Source of the DNA: an uncultured Bacteroides sp.
GTDB lineage: Bacteria > Bacteroidota > Bacteroidia > Bacteroidales > Bacteroidaceae
Reading direction: 5' to 3'
Assembly (NCBI GenBank): GCA_947074205.1
Contig: CAMTOQ010000006.1
Coordinates: 30,708-94,707, forward strand
Length of the DNA: 64,000 nucleotides
Position numbers and translations under genes: made by a program. Shown here one piece after another: positions 7,476 to 19,000 of this stretch (position 1 is its first letter; the number at the start of each line of letters is the position of its first letter). The notes under the pieces are model-generated. The model worked only from the letters and a program-made list of their open reading frames with translations. It ran no database searches and was not told the DNA's origin.

Positions 7476-8288
7476 ATGACATATAATCGTGTATTGTCTA
7501 TCGCCGGGAGTGATTCGGGCGGTGGGGCAGGCATTCAAGCCGATATTAAAAGTATATCGGCCAATGGCGCTTTTGCTATGACAGCCATCACAGCCGTCAC
7601 TTCACAAAATACGCTGGGTGTACAAGGTGTTTTCCCACTGCCTACAACGGTGGTGCAGTCGCAAATCGAATCGGTGTTGAGCGACATCGGTGCGGATGCA
7701 GTAAAGATAGGAATGCTCCACTCGGCAGAGATTATAGATGTGGTGAGCCAAGCACTACAGAAGTTTGCTGCTCCTAATATTGTACTCGACCCCGTGATGG
7801 TGGCCACATCGGGCGATAGACTTTTCCAAAGTGAGGCACTCGAAGCCCTCAAAACCAAACTTATCCCAATCAGTACACTTATCACGCCCAATCTTCCCGA
7901 AGCCGAAGCGCTATGGGGTAAACCGGTAGTAACCATCGAGGAGATGCGACAAGCGGCTCATGCGTTGTCGCTTGGTGGCAAGATCTCTGTGCTCATCAAG
8001 GGTGGACATCTTGCCGGTACTAGCCGTTTGTGCGATGTGCTGTTCGATGCTACTTCAGGCGAACTCGAAGAACTCTATAGTGAAAAAACAGAGACAGAGA
8101 ACACCCACGGCACAGGTTGCACGCTTTCATCGGCCATAGCGGCTTGGTTGGCTCAAGGATACAGTGTGAGCGAAGCGGTGAAACGTGGTAAAGCCTATAT
8201 TGCTGAGGCCATCGAGGCGGGTAGTCACTATAAGATTGGCGGTGGTCATGGCCCCGTGCATCACTTTTATCAACAGAATAAATCATAA
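7476..8288 (+). CDS. thiD: Hydroxymethylpyrimidine / phosphomethylpyrimidine kinase ThiD
   Basis: A 270-residue ribokinase-fold enzyme that phosphorylates HMP to HMP-P and then HMP-PP for thiamine synthesis. The N-terminal substrate loop GSDSGGGAGIQAD (11-23), the central LDPVMVATSG (104-113) and the anion-hole/ATP motif THGTGCT (210-216, Cys215) are all present. Length is normal. It lies behind the TPP riboswitch and is followed by thiC after 16 bases, so both form one thiamine-repressed unit. Other thi genes usual in Bacteroidales operons (thiS, thiE, thiG, thiH) are not in the window. Confidence 0.96.
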   Translation: MTYNRVLSIAGSDSGGGAGIQADIKSISANGAFAMTAITAVTSQNTLGVQGVFPLPTTVVQSQIESVLSDIGADAVKIGMLHSAEIIDVVSQALQKFAAPNIVLDPVMVATSGDRLFQSEALEALKTKLIPISTLITPNLPEAEALWGKPVVTIEEMRQAAHALSLGGKISVLIKGGHLAGTSRLCDVLFDATSGELEELYSEKTETENTHGTGCTLSSAIAAWLAQGYSVSEAVKRGKAYIAEAIEAGSHYKIGGGHGPVHHFYQQNKS

Positions 8289-8292
8289 CTAA

Positions 8293-9840
<1,548 letters not shown>

Positions 9841-9862
9841 CCGACCACTATATATTCACAAC

Positions 9863-9899
9863 AAAAAAGCATCTGTCAACTCTGGCAGATGCTTTTTTT
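9863..9899. terminator. Bidirectional rho-independent terminator after thiC
   Basis: A stem of GCATCTG (9869-9875) with CAGATGC (9886-9892) and a 10-base loop, flanked by six A on the left and seven T on the right. It works on both strands and separates thiC from the convergent DUF898-like gene, whose stop codon follows at 9901. Confidence 0.9.
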
Positions 9900-9900
9900 A

Positions 9901-10272
9901 TTAGATCTCTATATCCTCGAAGATAACATTGGCTATGGTCCACTTCTTCATCCTTACATGAAGTGCTATGGAGAAAAGCCCAAGTGTGATGACACACAGC
10001 AGCCACCACCAAACCCAGTGTTGAGCCAAGTCCTTTGGACATCCAATAAATTTTAGTCGTTTACCACAAACCACAGTGTGGTGATAGGTGGCGCGGTACT
10101 TCATGCAAAGCGCCCACGGATAGGCCAGCCCAAGCGAGAAGACGCACATCAGCGTGTATTTGATTTGCAGTAGCAGATAAGCCTTAACAGACTCGTCGAA
10201 ATAGGAGTTATACTTTTTGCGGTTGCTCACTATCGTTGCTTGGTCGAGCGCCATTTGCATCTTCTGTTTCAT
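9901..10272 (-). CDS. DUF898/YjgN-like small membrane protein
   Basis: About 123 residues with two hydrophobic segments (around LLLQIKYTLMCVFSLGLAYPWAL and WVWWWLLCVITLGLFSIALHV) and the YPW motif plus G-x-R-L-x-F-x-G typical of the DUF898 (YjgN) family. Function is unknown. The ATG at 10272 is chosen over an upstream in-frame TTG at 10305 because a -7 box (TACTTTTG, 10310-10303 on the minus strand) covers that TTG, giving a 5' leader of about 24 bases. The family call is moderate; topology is clear. Confidence 0.6.
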   Translation of the reverse strand: MKQKMQMALDQATIVSNRKKYNSYFDESVKAYLLLQIKYTLMCVFSLGLAYPWALCMKYRATYHHTVVCGKRLKFIGCPKDLAQHWVWWWLLCVITLGLFSIALHVRMKKWTIANVIFEDIEI

Positions 10273-10344
10273 ATGGATAGTTTGATTTGAATGAATAAAA
10301 CACAAAAGTAGCTGTTTTCTCTTTTAACGTCTAAGTATAATCTT

Positions 10345-10352
10345 TAGTTTTG
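10345..10352 (+). promoter_or_regulatory. Candidate -7 box for the VanX-like gene
   Basis: TAGTTTTG fits TAnnTTTG and lies 16 bases before the first ATG at 10369. No -33 element is obvious. Confidence 0.35.
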
Positions 10353-10368
10353 CATTTTTGTAAGTAGA

Positions 10369-11187
10369 ATGATGAAAGAATACCCCGTTCTGCGCCATCT
10401 GAGGCGCTTTTTATTAGGCCGTTGGTGGATAGCCCTACTCCGCTCGGTGAGTAGCCTTTGCCACCGTGGTAGCCAGCCCTTGCCAGCAACGTGGCAAGGG
10501 CTAGCCACCAAACCGATTGTTAGGGGCTTATCCATACTGCTTGTTTTGCTACTTTTTTACCCTGCTCTATATGCCCAACAAGCCACCTTATCGCAAAAGA
10601 TGAGCAGCATGGGACTTAAAAGTGTAACGGCTGCCGATAGCACTATACTTGTCGATTTGATATACACGCGCAGTGATAATTTTACGGATCAGGTGCTTTA
10701 TGAAGATTTAGATGAGGCCTATCTTCACCCTCATGCATTGGCGGGTTTGCTAAAGGCCCAAAAGGCGCTGAAAGATTTATATCCACGATATAGTTTAATT
10801 GTTTACGATGCAGCTAGACCCATGCAGGTGCAACAACAAATGTGGCGTGTGGTGCGAGGCACTACTTTGCGCAAATATGTATCCAACCCCGCCAATGGTG
10901 GAGGGCTACACAATTATGGGTTGGCTGTGGATGTTAGTATTGTAGATGAGGAAGGTGTACCGCTAGCTATGGGTACGGAGGTGGATCATCTTGGCGAGGA
11001 GTCGCACATCACCCACGAAGCCGATTTGCTACGCGAAGGCAAATTGACTAAAAAGGAGGCGGACAATAGATTGCTTCTTCGACGGGTGATGCGAAGTGGT
11101 GGGTTCAGGGCATTGCCCTCGGAGTGGTGGCACTTTAACTGGTGTAGCCGCCAGGAAGCACGTGAGAACTACCAGCTTATCCCCTGA
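10369..11187 (+). CDS. D-alanyl-D-alanine dipeptidase, VanX/DdpX-like (M15D)
   Basis: A 272-residue secreted zinc dipeptidase. The metal site is present: GLHNYGLAVD (His181, Asp188) and EWWHF (Glu242 catalytic, His245), with the substrate arginine region YDAARPM. It probably cleaves D-Ala-D-Ala during peptidoglycan turnover; nothing nearby suggests vancomycin resistance. The signal-peptide core (54-68) is preceded by about 53 unusual residues. Their DNA contains an 18-bp-arm inverted repeat (10468-10509). No in-frame downstream start gives a sensible signal peptide, so the first ATG (10369, or 10372 in tandem) is kept. Confidence 0.85.
   Translation: MMKEYPVLRHLRRFLLGRWWIALLRSVSSLCHRGSQPLPATWQGLATKPIVRGLSILLVLLLFYPALYAQQATLSQKMSSMGLKSVTAADSTILVDLIYTRSDNFTDQVLYEDLDEAYLHPHALAGLLKAQKALKDLYPRYSLIVYDAARPMQVQQQMWRVVRGTTLRKYVSNPANGGGLHNYGLAVDVSIVDEEGVPLAMGTEVDHLGEESHITHEADLLREGKLTKKEADNRLLLRRVMRSGGFRALPSEWWHFNWCSRQEARENYQLIP
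10468..10509. repeat. Long inverted repeat inside the 5' coding region
   Basis: Arms 10468-10485 and 10492-10509 are complementary at 16 of 18 positions with a 6-base loop. The hairpin lies 100 bases inside the VanX-like coding sequence, in the odd N-terminal extension. It would form a very stable mRNA structure. Confidence 0.7.
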
Positions 11188-11210
11188 TTTGCGGCAAAGG
11201 TTAGACATAA

Positions 11211-11257
11211 AAAACCGTCCTTCTATAAAGCTTATGGCCATATAGTAGGGCGGTTTT
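11211..11257. terminator. Bidirectional terminator between VanX-like gene and arabinan operon
   Basis: A stem starting AAAACCGTCC (11211-11220) pairs with GGGCGGTTTT (11248-11257) and continues with CTATA/TATAG around a 13-base loop. A/T-rich flanks make it usable on both strands. It separates the convergent genes ending at 11187 and 11310. Confidence 0.8.
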
Positions 11258-11309
11258 CTATCCTTTATTCTAAGTACCTATTTATAATCGAGAAATAGAG
11301 TTGTGCATA

Positions 11310-12278
11310 CTATTGCACCCCTTCTGTGGTCATCACGACCCTTTTCATCGTACCGTCAGGGTTATAGTATAGCTTGTCTATACACACCGAACGGCGGAAA
11401 CTTCCTCCTTGGTGGTTGATACCCCCATTGTGATAGATGAAGTACCACTGGCCATCAAACTCCACTATGGCTTGGTGGTTGGTGTTCGAATTGCCTGCCA
11501 ACTCGTTCAATATCCCTTTGTATTCCCACGGGCCATTGATGCTGCGACTCATGGCATAGCATATCTTCTCTGGAAATTCTGACGCATACGACAAGTAATA
11601 CCAGCCGTCGCGCTTATGTAGCCAAGGTGCTTCAGTGAAACGTGGCAAGTCAATAGGGACGATAGGGCCATCTAGCTCAATCATATTCTCTTTTAACTTA
11701 GCGATGTAACACTGTGTGTTGCCCCAGCAAAGGTAAGCTTGTCCGTCATCATCGATAAACACCGTTGGGTCGATATCGTCCCAGAATATTTGAGTCTGCT
11801 CAGTAGTCATGTCGTTTGTAACGATTGCCGAACCACGTGCGTCCTTAAAAGGGCCTACAGGCGAGTCGGAAACAGCCACCCCGATAGATTTACCGGGGAT
11901 GGTGCCATGCTCCACGGTGACATACCAGTAGAACTTACCATTACGTTCGATCACTTGGCTAGCCCATGCTTCTCCTTTAGACCATTCGAAGCTTTTGGCT
12001 TGAAGCGTCTGAGCATGCTCTGTGAAGTTCTTCAGATCTTTTGTAGAAAGAACCACCCACTCATTCATCAGATAGTACTGTTCGGGTGCAGGACATTCAT
12101 CGTGTCCGGCATAGATGTACAAAGTACCATCGTGTACCAATGCAGCCGGGTCGCCAAGATACTTGTGAGTGGCAATGGGGTTACCCTTTGCCGTGAAAGT
12201 AAAGTCTTGCTGCGCATAGAGAGGCAGTGCTGCCAGTCCTACACAACCAGCAATCATTGTCTTAATCAGTCTATTCAT
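11310..12278 (-). CDS. Glycoside hydrolase family 43 (exo-arabinofuranosidase/xylosidase type)
   Basis: A 322-residue secreted five-bladed propeller enzyme. The three GH43 acids are seen: Asp43 in LGDPAAL (base), Asp170 in DIDPTVF (pKa modulator) and Glu216 in FTEAPW (acid). The ATG at 12278 begins a good signal peptide (MNRLIKTMIAGCVGLAALPLYAQ) and leaves 13 bases after the GH51 stop; the longer frame starting inside the GH51 gene is not needed. It is the last gene of the minus-strand arabinan operon. It probably removes arabinofuranose from arabino-oligosaccharides in the periplasm; xylosidase activity cannot be excluded. Confidence 0.88.
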   Translation of the reverse strand: MNRLIKTMIAGCVGLAALPLYAQQDFTFTAKGNPIATHKYLGDPAALVHDGTLYIYAGHDECPAPEQYYLMNEWVVLSTKDLKNFTEHAQTLQAKSFEWSKGEAWASQVIERNGKFYWYVTVEHGTIPGKSIGVAVSDSPVGPFKDARGSAIVTNDMTTEQTQIFWDDIDPTVFIDDDGQAYLCWGNTQCYIAKLKENMIELDGPIVPIDLPRFTEAPWLHKRDGWYYLSYASEFPEKICYAMSRSINGPWEYKGILNELAGNSNTNHQAIVEFDGQWYFIYHNGGINHQGGSFRRSVCIDKLYYNPDGTMKRVVMTTEGVQ

Positions 12279-12291
12279 AATTGGTAGTTGC

Positions 12292-14265
12292 TTATTGCTT
12301 GTTGAACTTATAGATAGCAAATGTGTGTGGTGCAATGTCGGCAGTAAGCATGTTTCCATCTATGGCAACAGGTGACTCTTGTGGCACCACAGCATTAGGC
12401 TGTTCGATGGTGTTTTCAAGATCTGTATTTGGAGAATTGAAGGTGATGCAAGTACCGTTGGTTAGTTTGTTGTTTTTCTTTAAGCCGGCAAAGTTCAAGC
12501 TTACAGGTTGAGCTTTATCCGATGTGTTCACTACCTTCACAATATACGATTGAGTAGGCCCATCCCATACAGCACTAGCAAATAGTCCGTTTTGTCCCTC
12601 TTGTCCCGACACTGCTACCTTGTCCATAGTCAATGGCACTACATTGGTACCCTTGTTGTGCGAGTAGAGCTGTTGCACATAGTAGCTACAAGTACGTACC
12701 GAGTTGAGGTTGTCGAACCAAATCATGTCCGGACGCCATTGCCAGCCATCAACGTGTGCAAACAGTGGAGCATAAGTAGCCATGTGCACGATGTCGGCAT
12801 TACGTTCCAATCCGGTCATAAAGGCTGCTTCTAGTAGCGCTGCGTTGAAGTGATTGTATTTTTTCCCTTTACCATGACAAGCATATTCGCCAGCAAATAC
12901 CTTAGGACCCTTACGGTCGTAGTTGTCATAGCGATTACCTTGCGACAAGAACCACGATTCTGGTCTGTAGAAGTGTTCGTCTACCATATCTACCTTCAAG
13001 TTCTTCATCTCCGGCCATAGGTATTCAAACTGTTTGCCTTCCGAGTCGGGGCCCGAGCTACCAATGATTTGAACGTTAGGATAAGCCTTGCGAATAGCGG
13101 TAACAAATGGCTTAAGGCGTTCGGGATACTCTTCGCCCCATTGCTCATTGCCCACACCGATATATTTGAGGTTGAAAGGTTCAGGGTGGCCCATTTCGGC
13201 ACGCACCTTACCCCAAGTGGTGTTTACGTCACCGTTGGCAAACTCGATAAGGTCTAATGCGTCTTGTATGTATTCGTCAAGGTCGCAAGTGGCCACATGG
13301 GCAGCAGGATCTTGATTTTGGAATTGGCACGATAGTCCACAGTTTACAATAGGAAGTGGTTCGGCACCAATCTCCTCAGATAATAAGAAGTATTCGTAGA
13401 AGCCCATTCCGTAAGACTGGAAGTAGTCGGGGAAGAAACGATATTTAAAGGTATAGTGCCAGCGGTTTTCGTTGAGTGGACGGTTTTCTACCGGTCCAAC
13501 AGACTTTTTCCAGTCGTAGCGAGTTTCTAGGTCGGTTCCCTCTACAATACATCCTCCGGGGAAGCGGAATACACCAGGATTGATATCGGCCAACGCTTGT
13601 GCTAAATCCTTGCGAAGACCATTCTCGTGTCCATTGAAGGTATCGACAGGAAATAGAGAGATATGCTCTAGATCGACACTACCCGGGCTGTCTAGAAAGA
13701 TGCGAAGGTGTGCTTTAGCCTCTGTCACCGGTGAGGTAAACACCAGCTCATATTTTTTCCACTCGTTAGAGTTGATTGATAGATCCTCTTTAATAAGAGC
13801 TTGGTGGTTCTCGTCCAAGTTGTTTTTAATCAACTCCACGTTAATCTTTTGATCTTTACCACGTGCCCATACCGTGAAGCGATATGATTCGCCTTTAGTA
13901 AGTCCGATACCAAAGAAACCTTCGTTCTCTAGTCCGGTATGTTTATGTCCATGTCCGGCATTGCTTAGACGAACATAGTGAGGGTTATTTTGGAAAGGGC
14001 CATCGTTCATCAACTCTACGTTGCCAAAGGTATACCATCCCATCAAGTTTTGTGGGAATTCGAACGAACGGTTCTTAATCAATTCGGCATAAAGACCTCC
14101 ATCGGCTGCATAGTTGATGTCTTCAAAGAAGAGTCCATACATAGTAGGTTGTATAGGTGCCCCTATTTTGTTGGTTTGAATGACAAAGTTGGATGTGTCC
14201 TGCGCATTGAGCGACATCCCTGCGGCAATAGCTGCTGCCGCCAGTAGCGTTTTGTGTAATCTCAT
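12292..14265 (-). CDS. GH51 alpha-L-arabinofuranosidase with internal CBM-like domain
   Basis: A 657-residue secreted enzyme (signal peptide MRLHKTLLAAAAIAAGMSLN-A). An N-terminal GH51 strand (MYGLFFEDINYAADGGLYAE) is followed by a CBM4/9-like beta-sandwich at about 75-210. The catalytic barrel carries RFPGGC (234-239), the acid/base Glu374 in GVGNEQWG and the predicted nucleophile Glu460 in VFAGEYA. This split architecture is that of the larger, plant-like GH51 enzymes. It removes alpha-1,2/1,3-linked arabinose branches or terminal residues. It is the middle gene of the operon, 22 bases after the upstream GH43 gene. Confidence 0.93.
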   Translation of the reverse strand: MRLHKTLLAAAAIAAGMSLNAQDTSNFVIQTNKIGAPIQPTMYGLFFEDINYAADGGLYAELIKNRSFEFPQNLMGWYTFGNVELMNDGPFQNNPHYVRLSNAGHGHKHTGLENEGFFGIGLTKGESYRFTVWARGKDQKINVELIKNNLDENHQALIKEDLSINSNEWKKYELVFTSPVTEAKAHLRIFLDSPGSVDLEHISLFPVDTFNGHENGLRKDLAQALADINPGVFRFPGGCIVEGTDLETRYDWKKSVGPVENRPLNENRWHYTFKYRFFPDYFQSYGMGFYEYFLLSEEIGAEPLPIVNCGLSCQFQNQDPAAHVATCDLDEYIQDALDLIEFANGDVNTTWGKVRAEMGHPEPFNLKYIGVGNEQWGEEYPERLKPFVTAIRKAYPNVQIIGSSGPDSEGKQFEYLWPEMKNLKVDMVDEHFYRPESWFLSQGNRYDNYDRKGPKVFAGEYACHGKGKKYNHFNAALLEAAFMTGLERNADIVHMATYAPLFAHVDGWQWRPDMIWFDNLNSVRTCSYYVQQLYSHNKGTNVVPLTMDKVAVSGQEGQNGLFASAVWDGPTQSYIVKVVNTSDKAQPVSLNFAGLKKNNKLTNGTCITFNSPNTDLENTIEQPNAVVPQESPVAIDGNMLTADIAPHTFAIYKFNKQ

Positions 14266-14287
14266 AGTCTTATATTAATATTAAAAG

Positions 14288-15823
14288 TTATTTTACTTTC
14301 TTGCCCCAAACAGAGTATCCCTTTTGATCTAGGCCTGTAAAGAGAATGGTTTCCGTTTCGTTTTCCCAGTCATGTCCGGCCATTACTAGTAGGTTGTTTA
14401 TCTCTTCGCCGGTAGCGTTTATTTTTAATGTCTGCTTCTTGGTGTTGAAGTTCCATTCTCCGTCTCCTGCCTTGCCTTCTTTGTCGAAGCTGATAACAGA
14501 AGATTGGGCTACTTCATCTTTTCGCAGATCACCCTCTCCCCAAAGTATCTGTCCGGCTATAAGGTCGCGAACAAGGGGTGGCTCTGCAATGCGTATCACT
14601 TCCCATTCGCCCACCAAATCGTTACGATCGAATACTCTCTCGGGAGTACCGGTATAGCGTTGTGGTGACACTACAGGCCATCCACTCTCTGTGAAGAATA
14701 CCTCTCTAATGTGCAAATCCATCATGTGATTGCCGGGTGACAATCGTCCTTGGTGAGCCATAAAGTAACGACCATCTCCGGCATCAATTAGTCCGCAGTG
14801 AGCTGTGCCCGCCCATCCTGGGTGGTTGTCAAAGCGATAGGGTGCTGTGAGGATAGGTACATTATTGGTTGTATCTTTTATGTCATGTCCGTAGAAGTCG
14901 CGAAATGGTCCTTCGGGTTGGTCGGCATAGGCCACTCTAACATTGTAAGTGGTCATCAAAGGGTCATAAGATGTAAAGAGGTAATATTTATCCAGTTGAG
15001 GATGGTAGATGATTTCGGGTGCTTCAAGATTATCTTTTGCATAGTCGGCACGGCGTGCTATGAGGTGGCCTTTGTCGCCATCGGTAGCAGCAAGTCCTGT
15101 AGCGGGGTCGAGCTCCATCGCAAATAGGCCGCCAAAGTACGACCCATAGTGCATCCACCATTTGCCGTTTTTAGCGTCTTCAATTACCGAAGGGTCTATT
15201 GCGTTCATTGTGTCTTCCTTAGCTGTTTTTACTACGCAGCCTTTTTCTATCCAAGGTCCTACCGGTGAATCCGATTCAAGCATTCCAATATACGAAGTGT
15301 TTAGTCCAAAGGCCGAAACACAGTAGTAAAGTCGGTAGCTGTTGTTGTGGACAATCATGTAGGGTGCCCAGATGTTGGTAGCTCCCTTACCGTTGGCTTG
15401 TTGCTGTACCCATTCCACCGCTTCTGTCGGTATATTTGGTAGTGCCCATCCCACAAATTCCCAGTTGACAAGGTCGTTCGACTTGCGCATCTGAATAAAG
15501 CCTAAAGGTATATCTTTTTTTGCAGCTTCCTCCCTATCTTCTGCGAAAATTGCATCGGTGGAATACATGTAATAAGTGTCGCCTACTTTTCTGCAGGCAG
15601 GGTCGTGCACGTTGTATGTTCCCCATGATTTATAGTTCTCCATCCCTACGACTGCTGTATAGTCATCCGGCCACGGATTGGGTGCTGAGGTGATAGTGAA
15701 AGTTGCAGGTGTATGAAAAGAGAAATAGACTCCGGCAATAGCTATTAAGAGTAGGGCTATTGTAAATAATCGAGCTATGCTGCCCGAGCTAGAACTTTGA
15801 TTTTTGTTAGACGATGAATTCAT
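14288..15823 (-). CDS. GH43 endo-alpha-1,5-L-arabinanase, membrane-anchored, with C-terminal beta domain
   Basis: A 511-residue protein. The ATG at 15823 is preferred: it gives a short Ser/Asn-rich cytoplasmic tail and one hydrophobic segment (about 18-34) but no lipobox, so it is anchored or exported by this segment. GH43 acids are Asp74 (NVHDPA), Asp210 (NAIDPSV) and Glu267 (LEAPEI). The C-terminal 100 residues form the small beta domain common to GH43 arabinanases and end in WGKKVK, like the GH43 lipoprotein at 32773. It is the first gene of the minus-strand operon, behind an HTCS-type operator and a good -7 box. Confidence 0.88.
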   Translation of the reverse strand: MNSSSNKNQSSSSGSIARLFTIALLLIAIAGVYFSFHTPATFTITSAPNPWPDDYTAVVGMENYKSWGTYNVHDPACRKVGDTYYMYSTDAIFAEDREEAAKKDIPLGFIQMRKSNDLVNWEFVGWALPNIPTEAVEWVQQQANGKGATNIWAPYMIVHNNSYRLYYCVSAFGLNTSYIGMLESDSPVGPWIEKGCVVKTAKEDTMNAIDPSVIEDAKNGKWWMHYGSYFGGLFAMELDPATGLAATDGDKGHLIARRADYAKDNLEAPEIIYHPQLDKYYLFTSYDPLMTTYNVRVAYADQPEGPFRDFYGHDIKDTTNNVPILTAPYRFDNHPGWAGTAHCGLIDAGDGRYFMAHQGRLSPGNHMMDLHIREVFFTESGWPVVSPQRYTGTPERVFDRNDLVGEWEVIRIAEPPLVRDLIAGQILWGEGDLRKDEVAQSSVISFDKEGKAGDGEWNFNTKKQTLKINATGEEINNLLVMAGHDWENETETILFTGLDQKGYSVWGKKVK

Positions 15824-15846
15824 AGTATTGAGTTTAATAACTGTGG

Positions 15847-15904
15847 CAAATATATGCCGAAGAGTCATCTAGCCGGGTGGACAAATATATAATATGGGTG
15901 GACA
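15847..15904 (-). promoter_or_regulatory. HTCS operator (direct repeats) and promoter of the minus-strand arabinan operon
   Basis: On the minus strand two identical copies of TGTCCACCC lie at 15904-15896 and 15883-15875, exactly 21 bp apart. They are followed after 20 bases by the -7 box TATATTTG (15854-15847), which is 23 bases before the ATG at 15823. The proximal copy reads TTTGTCCACCC, the same 11 bases as in front of the LamG-SusCD operon. Two direct half-sites on one DNA face fit an AraC-type HTH such as that of the adjacent HTCS. Confidence 0.75.
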
Positions 15905-15962
15905 TTAGAGTAAAATGTATACAAAAAGTGAAACAAACCGACGCAATTAACCGTCTTTGATA

Positions 15963-15970
15963 TATCTTTG
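15963..15970 (+). promoter_or_regulatory. Candidate -7 box of the HTCS gene
   Basis: TATCTTTG matches TAnnTTTG and lies 35 bases before the HTCS start. No -33 box is clear. Confidence 0.4.
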
Positions 15971-16005
15971 TTTTTATTTACCTAAACATCTGAAAGCACT
16001 ATAAT

Positions 16006-19000
16006 ATGCCAAGAATACTACTTTTCATACTATTATTCTCATTTATAATACCCGATAGCTTTGCATTTGTCGATAGATCAAAAGAATGGGCCGAACGCTA
16101 CAATTTTTCTTCTCTATCTATGAATGATGGTTTGCCTTGCAACTTTGTAGATGATATGATAAAAGATAGTAGAGGGTTTCTATGGCTAGCTACACTTGGC
16201 GAGGGCGTGACGCGCTACGATGGTTCGGACTTTGTGTTGTTTAATATGGGCTCTACTCAAACTAAACTTCGTAGCAACTTTGTGCGTACCATTTGTGAAG
16301 ACGACTTTGGTCGTATATGGGCCGGTAGCGAAATGGGGCTGGATGTCATAAATATATATAGCCTAGAGCAGGAAACACCATCTAGTTTTGAAGGCAAACT
16401 TACTCCTTTCTCTATTCTTCCTATACATTATATATATAAGAGTAAAAACGGACACCTTTGGCTGGCTTCAAAAAACAACCTATATCGTATCAGTTTTAAC
16501 GACCAAGGAGATGTGAAACAGATAATCAAAGTCTATGAACTATCTGATGAGAGTGAATGTGTTCGAACTATTATACAAAGAGGGGATGAGGTGCTTTTCA
16601 ATAACGGCATTAGCATTATATCTCTAAAGGAGAACGAGGATAGATATGACTGGACTACCGAAAAAGCTCCTTTAGTGGTGATGCCATTATTAAATTCACG
16701 TGTTCAGTCTATCTACCATAAAGAGAATGAACTTTGGGTGGGTACGATAAGTGGCTTGTTTCGTTTCGACCTACTCGGTGGGGCAGTGAGATGGTATCTG
16801 CACGATCCACAAGATGGGTCTTCGCTCTCTCAGAACTTTATCACTGATATAGCAGAAACGAGTGATCACTACTTGCTGGTATCGACTTTCAAAGGTATTA
16901 ATGTTTACAATGCCTTGACGGATAACTTTGAACGAATTGATAAAGATGGCTGTGGATTGGGAGCTAACAACCATCTTTCTAATAGACTGAACTGCGATTT
17001 TATCAACTGTATGCTCATCGATGACGAGATGGTATGGGTGGGCACGGAAGTTGGTGGTCTCAACTTAATATCAAGGCGCAAACTCTATGTAGACAACTAT
17101 TTACACTCGCCTTCACAGCCGGGAAGCATATCCCATAATCCGGTTAATGCCATATACGAAGATAGTAAGGGAACACTTTGGGTGGGAACTGTAGAGGGCG
17201 GACTAAACCGCAAGAAAAAGGGGGAAGATTATTTCTCGCATTTCACGACTGACTCTCCCACAAACTTATCGCACAACTCGGTGAGTTGCTTTACCTCTGA
17301 TGCTAAAGGCCGTATATGGGTGGGTACCTGGGGAGGTGGAATAGGCAGGGTAGAAATCAATCAGAGAGGTGATGCTACCTTCCATCCTATTTCTAGCGAA
17401 GATTTTACCGATTTCTCTGACGGATTTATAGGAGTGTTGAGTTACGACGCAATCAACAATGCTCTTTGGGTGGGGACTGCTCAAAGCGTCTATGTCCATC
17501 TACTTGAATCGGGAAAGGTGCTGGAACCTTTAAAGGGCGCTATACCGGGCGGCATTGAGGGATGTACGGGCTATTTCATTGATGATAAAAGCCATCTATG
17601 GATAGGTATGGCGGCTGGCTTGTGCCGAATAGACTTACACACCTTGCATGCTCCGCGTTTGGTGTATCAACTGTGGCGCAATAAACTGGATGACCCCGAG
17701 TCGAAGATTCCTGAACGTGTAACCTATATCACGCAATCTAAAGACGGTACGATGTGGGTAGGGAGTAATGGCTACGGATTCTACTACTCTGTTGTCGATG
17801 ATAATGGAGAATACCACTTTAAAGGATTGACAACCGAGGATGGACTAGTCAATAATAGTGTGAGAGGTATAAAAGAAGATCTCGATGGAAATATATGGGT
17901 GTCGACTACCAACGGACTCTCTTATTACAACCGCCAACAAGATAGTTTTGTGAACTATGGCGAACGTGATGGATTGGCCTGCAGTCAGTTTTACTGGAAT
18001 GCCATAGAGTATGGCCGAGAAGGGGAACTGTATCTGGGAAGTGTAGCCGGACTATCAATAGTGAAACCGGGTGTGCAGACCACTAAACTTGTGGATATCC
18101 CCATTGCCTTTACTCAGACTAGGGTGGCAAGTAAGGATGTGCAACCTGTGGATGGTAAGCTCAAAATGCACGAGCGTGATAAGACACTCTATCTTGAGTT
18201 TGCAGCTCTAGATTATAGTTCGCCTACCTCATCGGCCTATTCGTATCGCCTAAAGGGCTTTGATAACCAATGGGTACGGGTGTCGGCCAACCGTCGTACG
18301 GCTGCTTTTACCAACCTAGATGCGGGCACCTATCAGTTCGAACTTCGATATGCTCCCTATGGAAGGGAGTGGCAACAGTTGGAGGAAACTCTAACCATTG
18401 AGGTCGTTCCTTACTTCTATAAAACGGTGGGGTTTATTGCGCTTGTTTCCTTATTGGTCCTCTTTATTGGTTATCAGTTATGGAACTGGCGTATCAGATC
18501 GCTGAAACTACAACAAGAGCTGCTTCATAGAAAGGTAGAAGAGAGGACACGCACTTTGGAACAACAGAAGATGCTACTCACCACTCAAACTAACGAGCTA
18601 TCGAGGCAGAATGAACTATTGGTGGCGCAGAATGAGAAGATCACGAAGCAGAAGACGCAGATTCTCACGATGAGCAAGAAGGTGCAAGAACTTACGGTGG
18701 ATAGATTGTCGTTCTTCACCAATATCACGCATGAGTTTCGAACTCCGCTTACACTAATCATAGGCCCTATAGAGCGTGCACTTAAACTAAGTAGTAATCC
18801 TTTGGTGGTAGAACAACTCAACCTTGTAGAACGTAACTCTAAGTATCTGCTCTCATTGGTTAATCAATTGATGGACTTCCGAAAAGTGGAGTCCGGAAAT
18901 ATGTCTATAATGCTAAAGGCCGGTGACTTTAAGAGCTTCTTTGAGGAGGTGATAGCTCCGTTCCGAGATTTTGCAGCAAGCCATGGTATAACTTTAGATA

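Noticed and set aside
10273..10305. N-terminal extension of the DUF898-like protein from a TTG codon
   Set aside because: The TTG lies inside the TAnnTTTG -7 box on the same strand; the ATG at 10272 fits better.
10369..11187. Vancomycin resistance (vanX)
   Set aside because: No vanH, vanA or vanRS genes lie nearby. VanX-like dipeptidases are common cell-wall turnover enzymes in this phylum.
12279..12359. Longer N-terminus of the GH43 protein at 11310
   Set aside because: It would overlap the end of the GH51 gene, and the internal ATG begins a clean signal peptide after a 13-base gap.
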